A stretch of 64,000 bases of DNA, from contig JBNLDW010000008.1 in assembly GCA_050304615.1 (NCBI GenBank), positions 1 through 64,000 of the forward strand, written 5' to 3'. The translations under genes were made by a program, and so were the position numbers. The DNA is from CBFDBF01 sp050304615 (GTDB lineage: Bacteria > Pseudomonadota > Gammaproteobacteria > Chromatiales > Chromatiaceae). Under the pieces are notes generated by a model. It ran no database searches, was not told the origin of the DNA, and was given only the letters and a program-made list of their open reading frames with translations. Shown piece after piece: positions 8,218 through 16,997 of this stretch (position 1 is its first letter; each line of letters opens with the position of its first letter).

Positions 8218-8777
8218 ATGAGTAAAATAGTATGGCTAACAGCCTGTGGTTTGCTGTTGTTAAGCACTGGATCAATGGGGCGGATGCACTGCTGTCCCAC
8301 AAACCTTTATTTCAACGCTAAGGCGCAGAGACGCGAAGAACGCAAAGGTTATAACTGTTTGAATACAAGCTAGTATTTCTTAGCGAGCATTGCGTCTTGG
8401 CGTTAAATAATGCGAATCCATGTTTCCACCTCAATGGTTACGGTCGTATGCTCGAGTTTTCAAGCAGTTATCCGCTAAACATGCATATCTTATAGGACAG
8501 TAGTGGGGCGGATGCGACCGGTCCATACTCATCTAGGCACCCTGAAGATAGCGTAAATGAGCAATCGGCTGAGGATGCATCTACTCATATGCAGCGGGCC
8601 ACAGCCCTGCTGCATGAGGGTGATTATGAGGCGGCAATAGTGGAGTATCGACAGGTGCTAAAGCTTGATCCAAAGTTGCAAGAGGCGCGGGTCTTCTTAC
8701 GTTCTGTAGTGTGCAGTGACACTGTAGGGTTTCGTGCGGCCCGGGATCTCACCTCTCTACCTTCGGCGGGTGAGTAA
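8218..8777 (+). pseudogene. Disrupted TPR lipoprotein gene
   Basis: The 5' part encodes a plausible signal peptide (MSKIVWLTACGLLLLSTGS) after a good Shine-Dalgarno (GGAGGG at 8208-8213). The frame is then lost in a repeat-bearing insertion. The 3' part, in another frame from about 8502, encodes SGADATG... and a single tetratricopeptide-like unit (RATALLHEGDYEAAIVEYR, residues from 8592) and stops at 8777 without further repeats. Direct repeats of 12 bases bracket the inserted segment (8276-8287 and 8504-8515). I read this as the remnant of a periplasmic lipoprotein of the PEP-CTERM/PilF-like TPR type; the exact ancestor is unknown. Confidence 0.55.
8276..8515. repeat. Insertion with palindromic repeat between 12-bp direct repeats
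   Basis: TGGGGCGGATGC occurs at 8276-8287 and 8504-8515. Between them lies an imperfect palindrome: AACGCTAAGGCGCAGAGACGC (8314-8334) and CTTAGCGAGCATTGCGTCTT...GGCGTT (8379-8403). This is the AACGC-rich dispersed repeat type seen in many bacterial genomes (from memory). It interrupts the lipoprotein gene. Confidence 0.6.
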
Positions 8778-8789
8778 CAAAACAGATAT

Positions 8790-10196
8790 CTACAACTGCT
8801 GTAGCTCCGTAATCGGCCCCGCATTTTTAGTTTCTACCGCCTCATAACAAGCATACAGCGCCGCCTGCATCGCCTCTTCCAATACTGGATGGTAGAAGGG
8901 CATCTGTAACATCTGCCCAACGCTCATCTCCTGCTGGATAGACCAGGCCAGCAAGTGTGCTAGGTGTTCTGCTCGGGCGCAGAACATCTCTGCCCCCAAC
9001 AGGCGACCACTCACCTTATCTGCGTAGATTCGTATGGTGCCGCGGTTTTTGCCCATGATCAGGGCGCGTCCTACCGGGGCAAAATCGACCTTACCTACAG
9101 CGGTGGTCGCGGGGTCTAGCTCTGACCAGCGAGTCCCGACTGCAGCGATATTGGGGTCACAGAAGACGATCCCTATTGGGGTCTTGCGCCGGAACGGTTC
9201 AGCTGTCTCCTGGCAGGCGTTATGTCCGGCGATACGTCCCTCATCCCCGGCTTCATGCAGTAGTTGGCGCTCACCGTCGACATCACCGGCGATAAAGATG
9301 CGGGAGTTGCCACACTGCATGGTGTTTGAGTTAAACAGCGGAATTCCACGTGTGTCCAGCTCCAACCCGCTGTTCTCCAGTGACAGCTCCTGTAGATTTG
9401 GTCTGCGACCAAGACTGGCCAGCACCCGCTCTACCACTACCGATTGTTCTCCAGCGGTGACGCGCAGCTTATCCCCCTCACGTGAGATCTCGGCCGCTGC
9501 CCCCAGATGCAGTGGTAGCTCCCTGCCGATGCTCTTGATAGCCATCTGTGCAACCTCTGGATCGCTGATGCCGGCGATGGTGTCGAGGATATCGAAGCCG
9601 CTTACCTCAACCCCCATGCGGGCGATAGATTGGCCCAACTCCAGACCAATAGCACCAAGGCCAATGACAGCGAGTGATTGCGGTAGCTCTTCCAGCTCAA
9701 AGATATCGTCGGTGGTGATGATGCGGTCACCAAACTCTTCCCACGCCGCCGGGATGATCGGGGTGGAGCCGGTGGCGATGACTATGTTGTCGGCACGTAT
9801 CATCTGCCCATTTACCTCCAGCAGATTGGGCTCCACAAAACGGGCATAGCCTGCGATGAAATGCTCGTCCGACATCTTGTCGGTACTGTTGGAGAGGACC
9901 CGTTCGACAAAGGTGTCGCGCAGATCGCGCACATGCTCCAGCATCTCCTCACTATCCAAGGTAAGGGCCTCCTGACCCTCTATCCCGTAACGCTCAAAGA
10001 TGGCCCGGCGATGGTAGTCCTCTGCCACCTGTATCATCGCCTTGGAGGGCATACAGCCGACCCGCGCACAGGTGGTTCCAGTATCGCCGCCGTTGATTAG
10101 GACAAAACTCTTGCCAGCCTGGCGTACGCGTCCCAGGGCGTAGAGACCGGCACTGCCTGACCCCAGAATTGCCACATCAACTCTTCTCTCTTGCAT
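8790..10196 (-). CDS. Dihydrolipoyl dehydrogenase-family flavoprotein
   Basis: FAD/NAD(P)-dependent disulfide oxidoreductase of 468 residues. The N-terminal FAD Rossmann motif is GSGSAG. The redox disulfide is in TTCARVGCMPSKA (Cys-x4-Cys, as in lipoamide dehydrogenase). A second Rossmann motif GLGAIGLELG binds the pyridine nucleotide, GDVDG contacts FAD, and the C-terminal catalytic His-Pro is in FYHPVLEEA. I chose ATG 10196 (MQERRVDVAILG); an in-frame start 75 bases earlier would overlap pgm and add an atypical tail. It lies 10 bases after pgm on the same strand and no 2-oxo acid dehydrogenase E1/E2 genes are nearby. The substrate is therefore uncertain: lipoamide, another disulfide, or soluble transhydrogenase-like activity. 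Confidence 0.85.
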   Translation of the reverse strand: MQERRVDVAILGSGSAGLYALGRVRQAGKSFVLINGGDTGTTCARVGCMPSKAMIQVAEDYHRRAIFERYGIEGQEALTLDSEEMLEHVRDLRDTFVERVLSNSTDKMSDEHFIAGYARFVEPNLLEVNGQMIRADNIVIATGSTPIIPAAWEEFGDRIITTDDIFELEELPQSLAVIGLGAIGLELGQSIARMGVEVSGFDILDTIAGISDPEVAQMAIKSIGRELPLHLGAAAEISREGDKLRVTAGEQSVVVERVLASLGRRPNLQELSLENSGLELDTRGIPLFNSNTMQCGNSRIFIAGDVDGERQLLHEAGDEGRIAGHNACQETAEPFRRKTPIGIVFCDPNIAAVGTRWSELDPATTAVGKVDFAPVGRALIMGKNRGTIRIYADKVSGRLLGAEMFCARAEHLAHLLAWSIQQEMSVGQMLQMPFYHPVLEEAMQAALYACYEAVETKNAGPITELQQL

Positions 10197-10206
10197 CTCG
10201 AATCCC

Positions 10207-11841
10207 TCAGGTAATAACTGTTGGTTTTGCTCGGCCGGTGCGTATCTTGATCTCTCCCAACTCCTGGGCAATGGCTTCCAGCGGGGCCATTACCTTGGAG
10301 ATATCCTGCTCATGTTTTGCTGGATCTGGTTCAAACCGTTCCATATAGAGACGTAGTGTTGCCCCTGAGGTACCGGTTCCTGAGAGCCGGAAAATGATCC
10401 GCGAGCTATCACTAAAGCCGATACGAATCCCCTGGTTGTTGCTGACGCTGCCATCTACCGGATCGGTGTAGCTGAAGTTGTCGGCATATTCCACGGTGAA
10501 CGTATCAAACTGCCTGCCAGGAAGTGTGGGAAGACTATCTTGCAGATGCTGCATCAGGCCATCTGCAACCTCTGCATCAACCCCCTCATAATCGTGCCTG
10601 CTGTAGTAGTTACGGCCGAATCGTTGCCAGTGTTCCCGCACGATCTCCCCTACAGACTGCTGTTTTATAGCCAATAGGTTGAGCCAGAAGAGTACTGCCC
10701 ACAAACCATCCTTTTCACGCACATGATTAGAACCGGTGCCAAAGCTCTCTTCCCCACAGATGGTTATCTTGCCGGCATCTAGCAGGTTGCCGAAGAACTT
10801 CCAGCCGGTCGGGGTCTCATAACAGTCGATTCCAAGAGTTGCTGCGACCCGATCGGCCGCCTGGCTGGTGGGCATGGAGCGGGCAACACCAGGGATGCCG
10901 CCACCATAGCCTGGAACCAGCTGGGCGTTGGCCGCCAGTATGGCGACGCTATCGCTTGGGGTGACAAAGAAGTTACTGCCCAGGATCATGTTGCGGTCAC
11001 CATCACCGTCAGAGGCGGCGGCAAAGTCCACCGGGTCTGTGCCGTGAGTCAGTTCCACAATCTCATGGGCGTGAACCATATTGGGATCGGGATGGCCGCC
11101 ACCGAAGTCTTCAAGTGGAGTCCCGTTTATGACCGTGCCCGCAGTAGCACCTAGCATCTGTTCCAGGATTTTGACGGCGTAGGGGCCGGTTATGGCGTGC
11201 ATGGCGTCGAAGCGGATTGAGAAGCTGCCGGAGCTGAGCAGCTGGCTGATGGCGTCGAAGTTGAACAGCTGCTGCATAAGCTCCGCATAGTCATCTACCG
11301 GGTCTATGATTTTTACACTGGTATCACCGATGTTGATGGTGCCGATCTCATCCAGATCAATGTCAGGTGTTTCAGCGATAAGATATTGATCAATCTCCAG
11401 GGTGCGTTGGTGGATCGCCTCGGTTACACCCTCAGGTGCTGGGCCGCCGTTTGGTACATTAAACTTGATGCCAAAGTCGGCATCTGGACCACCGGGATTG
11501 TGGCTGGCGGAGAGGATGATGCCGCCCTGAGTCTGGAATTTCCTAATCACACAGGATGCGGCGGGGGTGGAGAGTAGGCCACCCTGTCCCAGCAGAACCT
11601 TGGCGACACCATTGGCGGCAGCCATGCGTAGAATCGTCTGGATGGCCTCGCGGTTGTAGTAACGGCCATCACCACCCAGCACCAGGCAGCCACCCCTCAA
11701 TTCTGGCTGAGTGTCAAAGATCGATTGGACAAAGTTTTCCAGGTAGTGTGGCTGTTGGAATATAGCCACCCTCTTTCGCAGCCCGGAGGTGCCTGGTCGC
11801 TGGTCGTTGAATGGTTTGGTGGCTATTGTCTCTATCTGCAC
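10207..11841 (-). CDS. pgm: Phosphoglucomutase (alpha-D-glucose specific)
   Basis: Interconverts glucose 1- and 6-phosphate, linking glycogen and cell-wall sugar pools to glycolysis. The phospho-serine loop is SASHNPGG, the Mg2+ loop DGDGDRN, and the sugar-binding loop GEESFG. The family N-terminus PFNDQRPGTSGLRKRV is intact. I chose GTG 11841 (544 residues, the usual length for the Pgm family); a TTG at 11874 is also open but lacks a Shine-Dalgarno sequence and would add 11 residues. The FAD protein follows 10 bases downstream. htpG is divergent. Confidence 0.95.
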   Translation of the reverse strand: MQIETIATKPFNDQRPGTSGLRKRVAIFQQPHYLENFVQSIFDTQPELRGGCLVLGGDGRYYNREAIQTILRMAAANGVAKVLLGQGGLLSTPAASCVIRKFQTQGGIILSASHNPGGPDADFGIKFNVPNGGPAPEGVTEAIHQRTLEIDQYLIAETPDIDLDEIGTINIGDTSVKIIDPVDDYAELMQQLFNFDAISQLLSSGSFSIRFDAMHAITGPYAVKILEQMLGATAGTVINGTPLEDFGGGHPDPNMVHAHEIVELTHGTDPVDFAAASDGDGDRNMILGSNFFVTPSDSVAILAANAQLVPGYGGGIPGVARSMPTSQAADRVAATLGIDCYETPTGWKFFGNLLDAGKITICGEESFGTGSNHVREKDGLWAVLFWLNLLAIKQQSVGEIVREHWQRFGRNYYSRHDYEGVDAEVADGLMQHLQDSLPTLPGRQFDTFTVEYADNFSYTDPVDGSVSNNQGIRIGFSDSSRIIFRLSGTGTSGATLRLYMERFEPDPAKHEQDISKVMAPLEAIAQELGEIKIRTGRAKPTVIT

Positions 11842-11893
11842 TTTTCTGGTTCCGTTGTGACTGCTGCTGCTCAATAATTAACCCGCTCTGGGG

Positions 11894-11921
11894 GTTGAAA
11901 TCTGTCCTGGCGGACACATCT
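11894..11921 (+). promoter_or_regulatory. Sigma-32-like heat-shock promoter of htpG
   Basis: GTTGAAA (11894-11900), 13 bases, then ACACATCT (11914-11921). Compare the RpoH consensus CTTGAAA-N13-15-CCCCATNT. It is about 45 bases before the htpG start, a normal leader length. Confidence 0.5.
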
Positions 11922-11966
11922 TATGCGACTATTCCATATTACAGGATTTTGGAGGCAGAGATAGCT

Positions 11967-13862
11967 ATGGCGGTTGCAAACCACAAAGAGACACTGGAAT
12001 TTCAGGCCGAGGTGAGCCAGGTACTTAACCTGGTGATTCGTTCGCTCTACAGTAACAAAGAGATATTCCTGCGTGAGCTGGTATCCAACGCATCGGACGC
12101 GGCTGAAAAGCTTAGGTTTGAAGCGCTGTCTGATGATGCCTTGTATGAGGGCGATACGGAACTGCGGATCAGGGTGTCACTGGACAAGGAGCGCCGCACA
12201 GTGACTATCTCGGATAATGGTATCGGCATGAGCCGTCAGGAGGTAAGCGAGATCATCGGTACCATTGCCAGCTCTGGCACCCGCAAATTCCTGGAGTCAA
12301 TGAGTGGCGAGCAGACTCAGGATAGTCAGCTTATCGGGCAGTTTGGCGTGGGCTTCTACTCTGCCTTTATTGTTGCCGATAAGGTGACCATGGAGACCCG
12401 CCGTGCCGGTCTTGGCCATGAGCATGGGGTGCGCTGGGAGTCTGGTGGAGAGGGTGATTACACCATTGAGACCATCGAGAAGAGTGACCGTGGTACCGAC
12501 ATAACCCTCCATCTGCGCGAGGACGAGGATGAGTTTCTGCAGTCCTTCCGTCTGCGCTCCATTATTGGCAAGTTCTCTGACCATATCGCTATCCCAGTCG
12601 AGATGCTGGAGGAGCTGTATGGCGAAGATGCCGAGAAAAAAGAGCCGGAGTGGGAGCGGGTCAATCGTGGTACTGCACTCTGGATGCGGAACAAAGCAGA
12701 TATCAAGGATGAGGAGTACAACGAGTTTTACAAACATATCGGCCACGATTTTGAGGAGCCACTTGCCCACGTGCACAATCGGGTAGAAGGTGCCAATGAG
12801 TACACCTCCCTGCTGTTTATACCTGCACGCGCACCGTTTAATCTTTGGGATCAGGATAACAAACATGGGGTAAAGCTCTATGTGCGTCGGGTGTTCGTTA
12901 TGGATGAGGCAGACAAGCTGATGCCGCGTTACCTCCGTTTTGTTAAGGGTGTAGTGGATTCAGATGATCTGCCACTCAACGTCTCGCGTGAGATCCTGCA
13001 GCACGACAAGAAGATCGACACCATTCGCAATGCCAACGTAAAGCGCATTTTGACTCTGCTGGAGAATATGGCCAAGGATGATGGCGAGAAGTACCAGAGG
13101 TTCTGGCAGGAGTTCGGCAAGGTGATGAAAGAGGGGCCGGCCGAGGATCATGCCAATCGGGAGAAGCTGGCCGGGCTGCTGCGTTTTGCCACTACTAAAT
13201 CAGAGGGTGAAGAGCAGACGGTTTCACTAGATGATTATATTGAACGGATGCAGGAGAAGCAGGAGAAGATCTACTACATTACTGCCGATACCTTTGCCGC
13301 GGCTAAACATAGCCCACACCTGGAAATCTTCGAGCAGAAGGGGGTCGAGGTGTTGTTGCTGACCGACCGGGTGGATGAGTGGTTGGTATCACATCTTACT
13401 GAATATAAGGAAAAACATATCCAGTCTGTGGCCAAGGGCCAGCTCGATCTAGGTGAGCTTGAGGAGAAGGAATCGCAACAGGAGCTGGAGAAGGCGGAGA
13501 AGGAGCACAAGGAACTAGTAGAACGCATCAAGAGTGCCCTTGACGATACCGTCCAGGAGGTGCGAGTCAGCAATCGGCTGACAACATCACCGGCCTGTCT
13601 GGTGGTGGGGGATCACGATATGAGTGCCAATCTGCAGCGTATGTTGCAGCAGTTAGGGCAAAGCGCCCCTGCATCAAAGCCGATACTGGAGGTCAACCCA
13701 GGCCATCCTCTGGTTATGCGGATGGAGCAGGAGATTCAGGAGGATATCTTCGTTGATCTGGCCAAGATCCTGTTCGACCAGGCGCTCCTGGCCGAGGGTG
13801 GGCAACTGCAGGATCCGGCCACCTTTGTGCAGCGGCTCAATAGATTGATGTTGAGCCAATAA
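11967..13862 (+). CDS. htpG: Chaperone protein HtpG (Hsp90)
   Basis: Bacterial Hsp90, a cytosolic ATP-dependent dimeric chaperone. The product is 631 residues from ATG 11967, preceded by GGAGG at 11951-11955; the frame is open further upstream but that part does not resemble Hsp90. The GHKL ATPase domain shows ELVSNASDA, DNGIGM and GQFGVGFYS. The middle domain has the LPLNVSRE catalytic-loop motif, and the C-terminal dimerisation domain is complete. A sigma-32-like promoter lies upstream. Confidence 0.97.
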   Translation: MAVANHKETLEFQAEVSQVLNLVIRSLYSNKEIFLRELVSNASDAAEKLRFEALSDDALYEGDTELRIRVSLDKERRTVTISDNGIGMSRQEVSEIIGTIASSGTRKFLESMSGEQTQDSQLIGQFGVGFYSAFIVADKVTMETRRAGLGHEHGVRWESGGEGDYTIETIEKSDRGTDITLHLREDEDEFLQSFRLRSIIGKFSDHIAIPVEMLEELYGEDAEKKEPEWERVNRGTALWMRNKADIKDEEYNEFYKHIGHDFEEPLAHVHNRVEGANEYTSLLFIPARAPFNLWDQDNKHGVKLYVRRVFVMDEADKLMPRYLRFVKGVVDSDDLPLNVSREILQHDKKIDTIRNANVKRILTLLENMAKDDGEKYQRFWQEFGKVMKEGPAEDHANREKLAGLLRFATTKSEGEEQTVSLDDYIERMQEKQEKIYYITADTFAAAKHSPHLEIFEQKGVEVLLLTDRVDEWLVSHLTEYKEKHIQSVAKGQLDLGELEEKESQQELEKAEKEHKELVERIKSALDDTVQEVRVSNRLTTSPACLVVGDHDMSANLQRMLQQLGQSAPASKPILEVNPGHPLVMRMEQEIQEDIFVDLAKILFDQALLAEGGQLQDPATFVQRLNRLMLSQ

Positions 13863-13977
13863 TCTTTAGGAGTTAGCTTCTCCTTGATTTTCTTCAACAA
13901 TGTAGGCTAAGCTACGGATTTGCAAGCAGAAACCGGACGCTGCTGCACTTAAGTCCACCTTAGAGGTCGAGCTGACG

Positions 13978-15066
13978 TTGGCTACTGCGGAGAAAATCAA
14001 CCTGCTTGAGCTGGATCGGGCTGGTATAGAGTCCCTGTTTCAGCAGTGGGGACATAAGGCCTTTCATGCTAGGCAGGTCTTGAAGTGGATCCATAAGCAT
14101 GGAGTGCTAGATTTTGCCGAGATGACCGATCTGGGCAAGACCCTGCGGGCACAGCTGCAGGCAGTGGCCGAGGTTAGGATGCCAAGGATTGTCCTGGAGC
14201 AGCCCTCTGCCGATGGTACCCGCAAGTGGTTGCTGGAGCTCGAGTGCAACAACCACATCGAAATGGTATTCATCCCCGATGGCACTCGTGGCACCCTCTG
14301 TATATCTTCTCAGGTGGGGTGCGCCCTCAATTGCAGTTTTTGCTCAACCGCTAGACAGGGGTTCAATCGTAACCTCTCCGTGGCTGAGATTATCGGCCAG
14401 CTCTGGCTAGCACAGCGCGAACTTGAGCGTCCGCCGACCAATGTCGTACTGATGGGGATGGGTGAACCACTGGCCAATCTCTCCGCGGTGGTGCCGGCAA
14501 TGAATCTGATGCAGGACGATCTGGCCTACGGCCTCTCCCACTATCGGGTAACGGTGAGTACCGCCGGTATTGTCCCCGCCCTGCGTGAATTGCGACAGCA
14601 TAGTAGCGTTAGTCTGGCGGTATCCCTGCATGCGGCAAACAATGAGCTGCGTGACCAATTGGTGCCGATTAATCGAAAATACCCCTTGGAAGAGCTGATT
14701 CCGGCCTGTCGCGATTTCATAAAAGGCGACAAACGGCGTAAGATCACCTGGGAGTACGTGATGCTGGATGGCATCAACGACAGTGACCGGCATGCCAAGG
14801 AGTTGATTCGGCTGCTCGAGGGTGTTCCCTCTAAAGTCAATTTGATCCCATTCAACCCTTTTCCGGGATCTGGCTATAGTAGCTCCACACCTGAACGGAT
14901 TGAGGCGTTTCGTCACCGTCTGAAGAGAGCGGGATTGATTGCTATCACCCGTAAGACCAGGGGGGGCGATATTGACGCCGCCTGTGGGCAGTTGGTTGGT
15001 AAAGTGAATGATAGAACCGGTAGGCAAATGGATAGTATGGAACATAGAGTTGCAGGAGGTGTTTAG
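13978..15066 (+). CDS. rlmN: Dual-specificity 23S rRNA/tRNA A methyltransferase RlmN
   Basis: Radical SAM enzyme that methylates C2 of A2503 in 23S rRNA and A37 in some tRNAs. The CxxxCxxC cluster motif is CALNCSFC; the methyl-carrying Cys lies in the C-terminal DAACGQLVG. The best start is TTG 13978 (362 residues); GAGG lies 13 bases upstream and no ATG is available nearby, so the start is uncertain. It heads the conserved block rlmN-pilF-rodZ-(ispG)-hisS-yfgM-bamB-der; pilF begins 2 bases after its stop. Confidence 0.95.
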   Translation: MATAEKINLLELDRAGIESLFQQWGHKAFHARQVLKWIHKHGVLDFAEMTDLGKTLRAQLQAVAEVRMPRIVLEQPSADGTRKWLLELECNNHIEMVFIPDGTRGTLCISSQVGCALNCSFCSTARQGFNRNLSVAEIIGQLWLAQRELERPPTNVVLMGMGEPLANLSAVVPAMNLMQDDLAYGLSHYRVTVSTAGIVPALRELRQHSSVSLAVSLHAANNELRDQLVPINRKYPLEELIPACRDFIKGDKRRKITWEYVMLDGINDSDRHAKELIRLLEGVPSKVNLIPFNPFPGSGYSSSTPERIEAFRHRLKRAGLIAITRKTRGGDIDAACGQLVGKVNDRTGRQMDSMEHRVAGGV

Positions 15067-15068
15067 CG

Positions 15069-15842
15069 GTGGGTAGAGAGAAGACAAAACTTGGATTTGT
15101 GCTGGTCCTTATTTTCGCATTAACGGCTTGCCAACAGGGTGGGGTGCGAGAAGACGATCTTGGCGGTTCCGGTGATGATGCATCCGGGGGTGCCGATATA
15201 TATATCAAGCTGGCTGTTGCCTATATGGGTGCAGGGGAGTACGGGCTGGCGCTTGAAAAAATCAAGAAGGGCGTTGCGTTGGCACCTAATAACGGCAACG
15301 CCCACTATGTACTTGCCTCGATCTATCAGCGGCTGGGAGAGACTAAATTTGCCAGAGAGCATTTTCTGCGGGCACTCAAGATACAGCCACGAGACCCTGA
15401 CACCAGAAATGCTTATGGAGCTTTCCTCTGCGAACAACAAAATTTTGAAGAGGCTGATGAGCAGTACCTTATGGCACTAGAAAATCCACTCTATCGCACC
15501 CCGGAGGTAGCACTCACAAATGCCGGGATATGCGCTGAGAGGAGCGGTAACAAGGCTAAGGCGGAGGATTATTATAGACGTGCTTTGCAACGCAATAATA
15601 GACTTCCCTTGGCTCTGATGAAGATGGCGCAACTTACCTACGATGCAGGAGAACCGCTCTCAACCAGGGCCTATCTGCAACGCTTTCACCAGGTAGTAGG
15701 ACATACTCCAGCCTCACTCTTGTTGGCCATTAAGACTGAACGCACTCTGGGGGATAAGAATGCGGCGGCCAGCTACAGCATGCTGTTACGGGGTAAATTT
15801 CCAGATTCACCTGAAGTCAAACAACTACGGGGGTCACAATAG
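15069..15842 (+). CDS. pilF: Type IV pilus biogenesis/stability lipoprotein PilF (PilW)
   Basis: Outer-membrane TPR lipoprotein, the pilotin for the PilQ secretin. It has a lipobox (ALTAC) near residue 20 and about six TPR units after it (for example ALEKIKKGVALAPNNGNAHY, QPRDPDTRNAYGAFL). GTG start at 15069. The position between rlmN and rodZ is the conserved pilF site. It works with the pilins at the left end of the window. Confidence 0.93.
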   Translation: MGREKTKLGFVLVLIFALTACQQGGVREDDLGGSGDDASGGADIYIKLAVAYMGAGEYGLALEKIKKGVALAPNNGNAHYVLASIYQRLGETKFAREHFLRALKIQPRDPDTRNAYGAFLCEQQNFEEADEQYLMALENPLYRTPEVALTNAGICAERSGNKAKAEDYYRRALQRNNRLPLALMKMAQLTYDAGEPLSTRAYLQRFHQVVGHTPASLLLAIKTERTLGDKNAAASYSMLLRGKFPDSPEVKQLRGSQ

Positions 15843-15844
15843 TA

Positions 15845-16804
15845 ATGAATATTCCTGGCATTAATGAGTCAGGGAGAGACAACATAGAGATAGACGGCCC
15901 GGGAAAAAGGCTGCGCAGTATACGGGAACAACAACAATTAGATATCACTAAGATAGCCGCAAGACTGCATCTAGGTGTGGCGCAGTTAAAGGCCCTGGAG
16001 GATGATGCATATGACAGGCTACCTGCACCAGTATTTGTACGGGGCTATCTGCGCAATTACGCGCGCATACTGGGGGAGTCAGAAGATGAGATTCTGGCTG
16101 CCTACGCGGCTATAAATCCTGGTCAGGGGGAACCAGCCAAGCTGATCGGTAAGCCGCCTTCCACAGATACCAAGATATCCAGTGACCATGGGGTGGTGAG
16201 GTTGACGACCTGGATGATCGTGCTACTGCTAGTGGCTGCAGGGGCTCTCTGGTCGCATGGATATCTACAGGAGGCGGGGCGTCAAATTGCCGATAAAATA
16301 GAGTCGGTATCACCGGCTATCTCTACCCTTTCCAAGGGAGGTAGTGAGGAACAGCCACAGGCGCTGTTGGTCCCTTTCTTGCCACCAAGCGAAAACCCAA
16401 GCGACAAGGTGACGGAGCCCGCGGCAATCAAGGTGGCTGTTGACCAGGGAAAAGAGAGCAGTGATCTAGAGCAAGCGTCACCAGCCCCGGACTCTATATC
16501 GCCACCCACACAGCAGGTTGAGGCTGAAAACAGGCCGGTTGCTGAGGTTTCTGCTGGAAGCATTATATTTGAGTTCAAAGGTAATTCATGGATACAGGTT
16601 AAGGATGCTCATGGCAAAGTGAAGTTACGCGGGGAACTGGCCGCTGGTGATCGACGCAGATTACATGGCGAGGCCCCGTTCGATGTGACTGTGGGTAATG
16701 TACCCGCCGTGAACCTGATGGTCGACGGTAGGCCCCTTGATCTTGGTCCATATACTCGGCACAGTGTCGCCAAATTCACCCTTGATCAAGGAGGGGCCAG
16801 GTAG
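15845..16804 (+). CDS. rodZ: Cytoskeleton protein RodZ
   Basis: Bitopic membrane protein that couples MreB to the elongation machinery. It has an N-terminal cytoplasmic HTH domain (GKRLRSIREQQQLDITKIA onwards, about 20-90), one transmembrane segment around residues 118-136 (LTTWMIVLLLVAAGALW), a Pro/Ser/Glu-rich periplasmic linker, and a C-terminal DUF4115 beta-domain (about 235-319). 319 residues. It is followed by a G/C hairpin. The usual next gene, ispG, is absent here. Confidence 0.92.
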   Translation: MNIPGINESGRDNIEIDGPGKRLRSIREQQQLDITKIAARLHLGVAQLKALEDDAYDRLPAPVFVRGYLRNYARILGESEDEILAAYAAINPGQGEPAKLIGKPPSTDTKISSDHGVVRLTTWMIVLLLVAAGALWSHGYLQEAGRQIADKIESVSPAISTLSKGGSEEQPQALLVPFLPPSENPSDKVTEPAAIKVAVDQGKESSDLEQASPAPDSISPPTQQVEAENRPVAEVSAGSIIFEFKGNSWIQVKDAHGKVKLRGELAAGDRRRLHGEAPFDVTVGNVPAVNLMVDGRPLDLGPYTRHSVAKFTLDQGGAR

Positions 16805-16831
16805 ATTTGGATGGCCTGTTGTTATAAGGTT

Positions 16832-16860
16832 CAATCCCCCTCATTAGAGAGGGGGGATTG
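16832..16860 (+). terminator. Strong hairpin after rodZ
   Basis: CAATCCCCCTC (16832-16842) pairs with GAGGGGGGATTG (16849-16860), allowing one extra G. There is no T-tract, so it may act as a transcript-stabilising or rho-assisted end, or be a dispersed palindrome. Confidence 0.5.
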
Positions 16861-16997
16861 ATCTGGCGGCGATCTAGCCATTTGTGTTGCATTCTGATTC
16901 GCAAACAGTGTGTGCATACACTACACTGGCGCCTCCTGGTAAATAGCTAACAACGACAGCCCGCTGTCTGAATTGATAGATCAAGAATTTAAATCCC

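Noticed and set aside
7971..8225. 84-codon gene upstream of the broken lipoprotein gene
   Set aside because: No recognisable domain, poor start context, and its end overlaps the much better start at 8218.
11811..11966. N-terminal extension of HtpG
   Set aside because: Open in frame but overlaps the pgm start region and the promoter-like elements; Hsp90 homology and the Shine-Dalgarno sequence begin at 11967.
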